The notes under the pieces are model-generated. The model did no database searches. It had not been told where the DNA came from and saw only the letters and a program-made list of their open reading frames with translations. A DNA stretch of 56,925 nucleotides from Acanthaster planci (Eukaryota > Echinodermata > Asteroidea > Valvatida > Acanthasteridae). This document shows, piece by piece, positions 48,219 to 56,925 of this stretch (positions are counted from its first letter, which is position 1; every line of letters starts with the position of its first letter). The position numbers were made by a program, and so were the translations under genes. Location of the stretch: the NCBI RefSeq assembly GCF_001949145.1, contig NW_019091384.1:2068131-2125055 (forward strand), given 5' to 3'.

Positions 48219-48605
48219 TCAGTGCTCTGAAATATGTGATTGCCGAGCTTTCGGTAACTGAGTACTTTCTTCAGGGCAAGCAGATTCAGTTCTGTACGAA
48301 CGCGGAAAATCCACGTTCATTTCCCCAAGATGCAGCGTTCCGAGTTCGAAAACGACGCGCTGCTCCAGTTCCTTACGCTGTACATCGGATGACGCTTCCC
48401 GCAGGATGCAGACGCTTACGTCACCGAGGGTATATGTGGCGGCGCGCATAAGTGCTGCGCAACAGGGAGACCAGTTGTTTGTTGGTGCACACTGCGCAGG
48501 TGTTCCGCGAAGCGGTCACCAAGGCGACGCTTGGTCTCTCTGATGTATAGTTTATCACAGCGACGACATGTAATGCAATAAACCACATTACTAATTTGGC
48601 GGCAA
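48219..48605 (-). pseudogene. Penelope-like element fragment: GIY-YIG endonuclease C-terminus, frameshifted
   Basis: Minus strand, first frame (about 48605-48416): NVVYCITCRRCDKLYI, then ETKRRLGDRFAEHLRSV and PVAQHL, the signature of the Penelope GIY-YIG endonuclease with its CxxC insertion. A one-base shift near 48415-48450 moves the continuation to a second frame (to 48219) with KELEQRVVFELGTLHLGEMN, matching the family's C-terminal E...LGTL.P.G.N. The usual Gly of the YIGETK core is Arg here (YIRETK). After it comes the CTGAAGA...CCGAAAGCTCGG tail (plus-strand complement at about 48247-48275) seen in Penelope-like terminal repeats. No reverse transcriptase is present: 5'-truncated and dead. 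Confidence 0.85.
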
Positions 48606-48837
48606 TGATGATTAAATAAAACACCATAATAATAAAAATAACAAACGTGTGTAAAAAGTCCGCACAATTTAGCCTCACCCCTTAATAGGCATGATACTAC
48701 ATGTATATGAATTCCAGATTTTGGGGGCTTCCCAAAAATGCCCCAACGAAAATTGGTTATGTTTCCATCCTTGACCACAGAGTTAAATTTCAAGCGTGCT
48801 GGCGCCCTGCAAGCACGACGTAGATCATTCTTGATTC

Positions 48838-48962
48838 AGGGGCGTGGCTGCAACGTGTCGACGCGTGGAAACGCGTGGCGCGTGTGGCCCGCCGTCTCGC
48901 GTGTGGATGGGGCGTGCGTGGCGCTGGCCTGACCCGTCGCGCGCGCCGATCGATCATCAGCG
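48838..48962 (+). promoter_or_regulatory. CpG-dense probable promoter of the RIIa-domain gene
   Basis: About 125 bases packed with CGCG/GCGTGG/CGTGTGG repeats in an otherwise AT-rich region, roughly 350-470 bases upstream of the RIIa gene ATG. No TATA box is evident. A candidate donor (GGGTAAGT, GT at 49063-49064) and acceptor (AG at 49284-49285) downstream suggest a non-coding first exon starting from here. Assignment as promoter is inference from composition and position. Confidence 0.4.
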
Positions 48963-49305
48963 TAAAATTTCCCTCGACTGCCAAACTTCATCACATCATG
49001 CAATGTCATATGGCTTCTCCCGTCTAGTTTGCATAACCAAAGCTTTGAGCGAGATCATTTGGGTAAGTTGAGACTTCATTAACGTGTCTTGGCGAACCTG
49101 GAATGCGGCATCAGTGACAGTCGTGTTGTACTTAGTAGCCTGAACTTGAAGGTCTCTGCGAATGAAAAAGTCAACACGTTCAGCATATTCAGCACGGAAG
49201 CCTGAGAAAGTTTGCTGTACAGTGCTGTACCACGGTAGTAAGATAGTAAGAATATTAACTCGATTGGTTGTTTCTGGCCTCATAGGAGAAACATAAGCGA
49301 GAATC

Positions 49306-52300
49306 ATGTCGATGCGGTATGGCCCAGTGGAGCTAAGTGTTCCTCCTGGATTCCAGAACATACTCCATCTCATCTCCCAAGAGGTGCTGAGAGAAAAGCC
49401 AACCAAAACATTGGAGTTCATCGCTGGATTCCTGGATGATCTCCTTGCAATCAGAGAAGGTACTCTGAAGTACTATAGGCCTAGATAAAGTAGGCCTAAT
49501 AATTATAAAGCACTTGTAGGACCATCATGATCATGGGCATTAAGTTTGTGTGCACCCTAAACGGAGCATTGTTGAAGCCTAATGAAGGTGTTGGTGATCT
49601 CCATGAATTCTACCGTTGATTCTGTTGGGGCTCATGGTTTATCGAACTGCACACAGGGCCTAGGCCTAAATTTAAATTCTGCCTGAGCTTCATTTTCTGG
49701 AGAGAAAAGTGGTCTTGAGTTGGAAAAGAAGATGTCCAAATATTTTTTAAAGTAGGCCCTGGTGACATTAACAGTGTCAGAAGAAATAATGTGGACATAC
49801 CATGAGCTCTTCAATGTTGGGTTGAAGAGCGCAGCCATGCGAAGTGGAATTGATGGCCGCAGTTTGCAGAAATATCACCCAAGTGGGAGGCCTTGCCTCA
49901 AATTGTCACCTGTAACACTACTTTGAATATAAAAATGTTTCAAATTAAGGTATTTTCAACAGTTTTTAGATACATGTAGTCTTGTAAATACTATTGGCCT
50001 GACAGAATAATGTTTCTAATACTACATTGTAAATGCACCAATATTTCATCATTTCTGCGTGTCCACAAAACTGAGACATTAAAAAATCTCCGGCCTGACC
50101 ACCCCCTAGAAAAATGTCTGGATCCGCCCCAGCATGACATTTTTTTTCACCATTCCTTTGCTTTTGTACTGTGGCCTCCAGCCATAATTTACTTCAGGCA
50201 AAAGAAAGGAAAAGAACAGAAAAGAAAATCTGAGTGTGATCATTCACAGACAGAGAGGGGTTACTTACTGTTGAGGAAAATCCCATTAAGATTGATTGGC
50301 CACATCTTTCTAACCTAATAAAAGTGTACATTGAATGCCACTCAGGATTTCTGTAAAGCTCAAAGCCACATGGCTTGGTCACTAGATAATTGGATTAAAG
50401 TTCAGGTATAAAGGTTTGCATCCCACCTCTTCCTGGGAGAGTCTTTTGAAATGGGCACAATTTTTTTCTCCAGGAGAGAGATTTTCAAAGACTTTGTGTG
50501 AGGCTAGGTTGAGTGCAGATTGTATAAAACTAGCTGTCTATAATTCAGTTTGGTGAATTCAAACAATCCTGCAGAGAAGTCAGAAGTAGCATTTGTCTAG
50601 GTAGTCATCATAATCATGCTGAACCGTTGCCTATGCAAAACAAATGGACAGGTTATTTTTGCTATTCCGCCAATCTTATTTCTGTCAATTAGCCACAAAC
50701 AAGCAAGTTATGTGGAATTTAAAAGAAAATGAATGTGTTTCTTTCCTGGCACGTCAAATAATGCTTTTTTCTCTAAGCACTTCATATTTTCTGTTTTTTT
50801 CTTATACATTTACACACATTTTTGTTTCTTAAATACATTTGTTTACATGGAAACTGATGCACACCAAATGATACATTGCATTCAAAATCGACACAACTGA
50901 CCTGGAGATTGACACTTGTCAAGAATCCCGTTTTTTGGACATTGTGCGGATTTGTGTTATGAATACAAAAATGCGGAGACGAGAAGGGTGACACAAAACA
51001 TAAGGGCAGCTTACAGAGTGAAGTATGCACTCAAGCTGACATCAGGTGGATTGTAGGAACAGAAATCTTTGCCAATTAGTTCACTACTTTCATTTTTCAG
51101 TCAGTGAACTGCCTACGAAAAAAGATGAAAAATTGTTTCCTTTTTGATGTTAACGAGCACCTCTGAGGAAAACTTTTTTTCTGATTTTATCTGTTCAAAC
51201 AAATATGGAATCATCCAAATCGAACGTAGTGTCATTTGTCTTCAGAGCTCAACTATAGCAAGCTAAAAAGGGTTTTTTTCTGTGTCATTGTGTCATTCGG
51301 AGAAAACAGAAAAAACGAGGGGAACCCTCGCCCTGTGTTCGTTGTAAATAAATCCTTGTGCATGCCAAACAGTGCATGTAGCCATTGTTTGTAGCCATTG
51401 TTTGACATTTCCAAGGGTTTATCAACTATCTTTTGAAGAAAAGAATTTGAAGAAAAAAAAGTTCTTTTCTCTAACAGATTCTGGCTATGATCCAGTCACC
51501 CATGGTGAAATGATGGAACGAGTCCAGGAACGATACTGGAAGATCGTTAAGATGAGGAGGAATAGCCAATTGAGTGATGGTGAGAAGCAGGAGAGAGTGG
51601 AGGAATGCAACCCGGAGGTCTTAGGTGAGTAAAAACTCACTCTCAGAAAGAGCAGAGGGGTTATAGGCTACAATACAATAGGAAAGGAGACAATTCCAAA
51701 AACGGCTGGTATTTTTCCTATTTTAATAGAATTTCAGATGCTTCTCCTTTCATTTTAAACTATTTCTTCCACTTTAAACATTCTCTACCGTCTGCTGGCA
51801 TCGTTAGACTTTTTGGGTCTGTAGGAAACGTTTTTCTTATTTTCTTTCAGGGTATCAAATACATGTATCATGCCCGCGAAAAAAACATGTTCAGAAAACT
51901 GTGACACTGTGTCAATGCCATGGACAGTAAATATGGAAAGACTTCGGATGCTCAGTTACTTGCTTCTGAAGTACCACAGACGCCGTTCAGTTTCAGATTA
52001 TGAAGATTATAACCGGTATTTACAAGAGGATCGATCCTTCCATGTAAAGTCCACACAGTTTGCTGCACTGATTGAAGCTCTAATTGTGGTAATTTTGTGT
52101 GCAATAAGAAATAGGACAGTTCCTATCGGGCAGTACAGGTTTTTTTTCTGTTTCTTCTTTTCTTTGATGCATTTGTTGTTTTCTTCAGCTGAACTCAGGA
52201 GTTAATCTCTAGAGCCGGAAATTAATAAAATTATTGCGAGCTAATGTACTAAATCTTGAACAATCAATAAAAGTGACGAGACATTGAATATATAATGACA

Positions 52301-55099
52301 AGACAAGAAGAAATTTCATTTTTCAAAATCTGCACCGAGTATACATGTAACTGACTTTCCTCTCAATGATTTTTGCATTTCTCTCTTGGCAGGTGGATCA
52401 GGTGACGTAGGTGAACCAGCACCTGTTAGTGAGAATGTTGAAGTGCTGGTGACCGTTGCCATGCAGCAGGATGACGGCGGTGGAGCAGTGGAGCAATGCC
52501 AACCATCAGATGAAGGTTTGCAGGCATGAATCTCCCAGACCAAGGGATCAAACCTTGCAAACGTTCACAGTTGTCAAAGATCTCTTAACCTATCTTTACT
52601 TTGCATCTACTTATAATGGCTTAAGCCTTATAAGTTATTGCAAAGAATGATGCGTTCTCCAAGCTGTAAATTTTAAACTCAGTAGGGACTGATAAAATGA
52701 TTAAAGCAGGGGAGGGTGAGGCATAACCGTAGGACGAGGTTTGAGCCCAGGTTTAGGCCTCCTCATTTTTTTTAGTTCAGGTTTTGAGCATTTCTGGACA
52801 TCTAAGAGGAAGTTTATTAGTGTTTGTTTACAAATTGAAAGCAGTTTTACACACAAGCAGTTTTTTTCATCAGAATATGGTAATTCCTGAAATTAGGGGT
52901 CCTTTTTTTTCATGTCCCTGTCACATCCGACAAGTGATTTTGTAAGTTCAGAACATTTTTTCTAATTTCAAAGAGTGACGATTCACCTGCCAGACAAATA
53001 GTAATAGTTTGAAATTAATTCCGGTGATATTTCCATTTTGATTAACAAAGGTCAGATGCAGATGTAACAGGGACACCAAAATGTCAACTTTTGGACCCCT
53101 AATTTCTGGAATTACCAAAATGCAGCACTTCAAATGTAGAACTTCCTGGCCAGATGTTGAAGCTTGGGTGGCACCGTTTTAACTTGGTGGGAGACAAGCA
53201 AAACTTGGTGGGCCTTCAGGCTGCTTCTGTAGGTTGGAGAACACTGCAGTGTATTATGGATGTTAAAGATGGCTTCTGAGTCCCCTCTGAACAAAGGTAG
53301 TGGGCTACTTGGGGGACCAACCATGTGGGTCCATATATACAGCATGGCTTGCAGGGCACCAGTTAGTACTCTCTGGGTCACAGGTCCGAATCCTACTCAA
53401 GTCAGTTTTAGTGAATTGAAAAATGAAAGTCAGCATTGTCTTTTTTCCCTTCTGCTAGATAATTACATTTTGAATTGAAATCCAGGATAATTATGGAGGA
53501 AAATGGAAAACAGCTGAAAACAGTAAAGGTATCCATCATATATCATATCATACAATCAATCCTACGTCATTTGTGCATCATTCATGTTCCTTTGTTGCAA
53601 CAAAAATTACTCACCAACCCGAGGAAGTATCAACTCAGTGAATACAATGTTCTGTATATTTCAGGGAAAACAATATGCTAGGATTTTGATTTCAAATCAA
53701 AAGTTGTGTTCTGAATTGTGGCTGAATTCAGCATCTGGAACACGGTCCCATGCTCAATGCAGCTATGCGACGCCAAGCACTCAGCGGACAAATTACAATA
53801 ACCAAGCGTGCATGTGTGTTGTGTCAACACTAACATGGGCTTCTGATGGCAATTTTCCAAAAGTTCAGCATTGGAAATGGACTTTTTTATTGTTTGATTT
53901 TAAAACTGACAGCTCAAGTTGCCAGAAAGAATAATTTCACCGGGAGGTTGGCCAGCTTTAACCCAAATATGCTTTTCAATAATAATTTTCTCAGTTGCTA
54001 TAACTGTAAACGGTGGACTGTACCTTTAAGAATATGTAAACATTCAACAAGAGCAGACTGATTTTTTTGGTAGTGTATCATTCTACTGTGATTTATTGAT
54101 GTCCACTCTTCTCAAAAGGAAGTTCACTTGCCACACATTGTTGATAAATCTTTCAGAGATGGACCAGACTCATCTGGTTGCCAAGCAAGAACAAAGTGCT
54201 GCCGAGCAACAGGAAACAGCAACGGAGGAGCAAGAAGATACCATTCAGAAAGAGGGGGAACAAAGCAAAGATCCCACTATAGAAGAGGAGAAAAGTGATG
54301 AAAATTCAGAACAGGATGAAGGTAAGAAGGAAAAGAAAAGGTCAACAGGCCATCTGACCTTACATGAAAGAGGATTTATACGTACATGTATATTCAAATG
54401 TGCGACATTACATGTACATGCATATCTATGGTAAAAAGTTGAGGACTTTTGGACAAGTTTTGACAAATTTTACTTTGAAAGACAGCATTTGTAATAAGAC
54501 TTGGTGTATTGCTGGCCATTGGAAGGGGACACACATGTAAATATTATGCATTGTTAAATGCATTTGAAGCAGACATGCAAATATCAACCTGGGTCCTGTT
54601 TCTCCAACAAGGTGATTACATTTTAACCCTAACACTCCTCAATCCTTCACCTGTTGGAGGACTGAGGAGTGTTAGGGTTAATGTTTTAAAATGCATCTTT
54701 ACACTCACTTTAAATGTGCATTCTCCTCTCATGGTTGTGTTTTTGAAACAGTCACTGTAGGATATTATCCTGTTTGTTTTGTCTAAATCATATGTTTATG
54801 CTATTTTAACTTTTTAAACCTGTAAATCCCAAAAAATGAAATAAACTGTGGGTTAAGTGATATACGAGAGTGACAGTGTACAAAGAATTGTGACAGTTGT
54901 AACAGTAACATTTTCGTGACAAACCTAAGCAAAGTCAAGGCATCTGTGCACTGTCACATAAATTTGCATACATACACAAAAATCTTTCCACTTTTCAGTA
55001 GTTGAAGACACCCCTGAGCAAGCTGCCATGGCAACAGAGGAAGCAGAGAAACCTCAGGAGGAGGCCTGGGATGTTGCAGACAAGGATGCAGATGCATAA
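49306..55099 (+). CDS. RIIa (PKA regulatory-subunit-type docking) domain protein, Sp17/CABYR-like, five exons, complete
   Basis: Exons 49306-49459, 51478-51624, 52393-52515, 54157-54321, 54999-55099; every junction is GT..AG and splits a codon after its first base, so all introns are phase 1. Total 690 nt = 229 aa. Residues 10-51 form an RIIa dimerization/docking domain: VPPGFQNILHLISQEVLREK, then FIAGFLDDLLAIRE, matching the PxGxxxLLxxxxxEVLRxxP...F...YFxxLLxxRE pattern of Sp17, ROPN1, CABYR and PKA-RII. Residues 52-75 (YDPVTHGEMMERVQERYW) correspond to the region after the domain in Sp17 (FDP...VEDRFYN). The rest is a low-complexity Glu/Gln-rich acidic tail, strongest in exons 4-5. The C-terminal IQ motif of mammalian Sp17 is absent. 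Such proteins bind AKAP helices in the sperm flagellum or motile cilia. A 5' untranslated exon ending at 49062 with acceptor at 49285 is likely. Confidence 0.85.
52879..53116. mobile_element. 238-bp MITE, copy 2 of the GGTAATTCC element, in an intron of the RIIa gene
   Basis: GGTAATTCCTGAAATTAGGG at the left end and CCCTAATTTCTGGAATTACC at the right end, with the interior matching 40716-40961. Similarity continues past the right end for about 90 bases (53117-53207 against 40962-41043) but not past the left end. Confidence 0.85.
54623..54681. mobile_element. 59-bp TTAA-bounded hairpin element with AACCCTAAC ends
   Basis: TTAACCCTAACACTCCTCA...GTGTTAGGGTTAA: 23-bp arms with a single mismatch around a 13-base loop, inside an intron of the RIIa gene. 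The ends carry telomere-like CCCTAA/TTAGGG units and a TTAA at each edge. Confidence 0.6.
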
Positions 55100-55655
55100 T
55101 TGAAGGAGCAAGCGAAGACTGTATCAAGTGGAGATACATGTATTCATCGATGAAGGTCTGTCATCTGACAGGTGATGCAGGTGCAAAGACTCTCAATTTT
55201 TCCTGAGCTTTCCAATCAACTTCCGTTTTCTGCCAAAACTTGCCAGTGTTTCTTCGAGCACAAAACACATCTGATTTCTTGTAATGCCATGCTCAGCTGC
55301 TGTACAAGTTAAGCACAACTGGCGATAGGAGCTTTAATTTAGCCCAATATTGCTGTTAAACGAGAGAATTACAAGCAAGTTGCATGCCAAAAACTGCTAG
55401 GAACCAGCGACAGCAGTTACCAACATTACTAATAATAGGGGTAGCATTTCTGGTTCTACCATTCCTGTGTTCAGCCATTCTGCCTAATGAACGACTCCGG
55501 AGTAAGAATGTGGACAAAGATTAGAAAGTAGCACTTCACATAAAATTATTTCAATTCTCGGATATGATCACATTCCAAAAGAATTATTTGTTTTTCAAAT
55601 TTAAACAAAACGTTCTGTGAAATTTAGCTTTGGGTGTAAAAATGTCTAAAGCGTT

Positions 55656-56240
55656 TTAACCACTTCCTGCCAGGTGGATTTCTCTTGAGCAGGATGAGAT
55701 TGCGGGACCTTTTCAAGATTTTCCTTTTTCAAAATTCTTCAAAAATTCATGGGTTCATTTACTGGATGTTTATACCCACATGAACGACTCTCTGGTGGCT
55801 AGCGGCTACTCTAATCTGACAGGCAACCTTCATTGACGCCTGAGTATTCAGCCCAGGCCTACAGCCCTGTAAAAGAGAGCCCAGATTTGTGAGATGTTGC
55901 ATAATTTCCTTTGTTCCGATGAATGCCAGTTGCGTCTTTTCACACGCAGCTGGATTAGTGAGCAGTGGCACTGTGTTGCTCATCAATGGGTCCCTGGAGC
56001 ACTTTTATCCGCAGTGCTAATCCACGGGCGTGCTATGCCCAAAATACTGTTTCAAAACAGTGCGGATTATGTTAAAAAAATGGAAGTCGAAAAATGATGG
56101 CAATTTCCAGCAGCAGGTCCTTTGTTATGAGTACAGTCTTTTGTTAGACAGACCAGCTCTTTTGTCCAAAACCGGGCACCCCGGCTCTGTGTTTAAACAC
56201 ACGGTGCCCGAAACCGGGCACCCCGGTGGGAAGTGGTTAA
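55656..56240 (-). mobile_element. TTAA-flanked non-autonomous DNA element, copy 2 (inverted)
   Basis: 585 bp from TTAACCACTTCCTGCC to GGGAAGTGGTTAA, the reverse-complement relative of 37596-38152. One end carries a GC-rich arrangement built from the repeated segment CCGGGCACCCCGG (around 56175 and 56214), which can itself fold. It lies about 560 bases after the RIIa gene stop codon, so it is possibly inside the 3' untranslated region. Confidence 0.8.
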
Positions 56241-56387
56241 AGTCACTACATTACTGGGTTTGGACACACTGAAGTGTCTAAGGAATTGTAGAATTGTTCA
56301 TTTGCATAAAATATACTTGTTCAATGATTCTTGCTCCAATTTCCATTATTTCTTAAATTTTTGTTGATGAAGCAATGAAAAAGTATA

Positions 56388-56393
56388 AATAAA
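56388..56393 (+). terminator. Possible polyadenylation signal (AATAAA) of the RIIa-domain gene
   Basis: A canonical AATAAA about 1.29 kb after the stop codon. If used, the 3' untranslated region would include the whole TTAA-flanked element at 55656-56240. An earlier, less canonical site could be used instead. Confidence 0.3.
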
Positions 56394-56925
56394 CTGTAAA
56401 AAAAGTTGCTGTTAACTTTGATGTGTTTCATTTTTTTTCAGCAGTTTTTGTTGTTTTTCAAGACAATCTAAAAACTGAGGGCAGGTCTGAGCAATGGCAG
56501 TACTTAACTGCAGCATAGCCAAGGTGACCCGAACAATAGATGATTGGACTATCTATCTCCATTTTTATCTAGTTGACCATTTGGAACCAGGCCATGGAGC
56601 GCGGTCGCATGGCTGGTTATCAAACTGGTGACATGTAACTGTATGAGGTGATAAAAATCGTGAGAACAAGAAGAAACACAACCAATGGCAAAATAGGAGT
56701 GATGACAGGTTTCCAAAACTAACTTGACTAGGGTCACTGGAGTAAAGCTGTATTGCACATGCACACCGGCAAGAATCCATTAACCACATGAGATTTGAAG
56801 TTTTTCATGGTGAAGGTAGAAAGATATGATGCAGGTCTGCTGTAGCACCACTTAAAATATCTCTTCAGTACGGTGTGTATGGTTCCGAAATGAACCAGAC
56901 GGGAGGAACTGGTTTCAAACAGTAC

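Larger units (their letters stand above)
55100..56925. other. 3' region of the RIIa-domain gene
   Basis: Probable 3' untranslated and flanking DNA containing the inverted TTAA element and an AATAAA at 56388. Nothing coding is supported in the last 500 bases. Confidence 0.5.

Noticed and set aside
48996-49421. 141-codon open frame on the minus strand
   Set aside because: It starts inside and antisense to the first RIIa exon. The sense exon has clear domain evidence, so this is a shadow.
55021-55040. X-box-like word GCTGCCATGGCAAC (RFX site)
   Set aside because: It lies inside the last coding exon of the RIIa gene and is explained by the codons for AlaAlaMetAlaThr.
1-56925. CRISPR array, prokaryotic operons or defence islands
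   Set aside because: The window is clearly spliced animal DNA. No regularly spaced repeats with unique spacers are present.

Overview
This is eukaryotic, animal genomic DNA, not prokaryotic: coding sequence is split by GT..AG introns, intergenic DNA is long and AT-rich, there is one 404-base assembly gap, and short non-autonomous transposons are dense. The very frequent ACATGTACATGTA-type simple motif, about 1 kb introns and gene content (SLC22A15-type transporter, RIIa-domain sperm/cilium protein, ciliary microtubule-type protein, Penelope-like GIY-YIG remnant) fit a marine invertebrate, most likely a deuterostome such as an echinoderm. That placement is inference.

Layout. 1-27,000: no gene I can assign with confidence. 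It holds simple repeats, a small hAT-like element, the gap (19594-19997), CpG-richer DNA near 21.5 kb with a possible minus-strand first coding exon, foldback elements at 23.6-24.0 and 25.2-25.4 kb and a 380-bp MITE at 26.0-26.4 kb. Weak candidate exons lie near 1.2, 13.3 and 17.2-18.7 kb on the plus strand. 27,069-39,364 (+): a complete 11-exon, 508-codon SLC22 transporter gene of the SLC22A15 type; its introns hold a tRNA-derived SINE and a 557-bp TTAA-flanked element. 39.4-46.1 kb: a decayed area with a dead copy of the transporter's tenth exon, an old duplicated block, and several near-perfect palindromes. 46,151-47,332 (-): a two-exon, 144-codon gene whose product resembles axonemal microtubule-associated/inner proteins. 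48.0-48.6 kb: an 80-bp-arm foldback MITE beside a frameshifted Penelope-like endonuclease fragment. 48.8-49.0 kb: CpG-rich probable promoter. 49,306-55,099 (+): a complete five-exon, 229-codon RIIa-domain protein (Sp17/CABYR type). 55.1-56.9 kb: its probable 3' region, containing the second, inverted copy of the 557-bp element.

The three firm genes are separate transcription units. Two suggest sperm/cilium function; the transporter is a plasma-membrane solute carrier. The main unusual content is the set of foldback/TTAA elements that recur within this one window, and the pseudogenised exon duplication. All exon structures were deduced by eye from reading frame, splice sites and remembered family features; no search was run.
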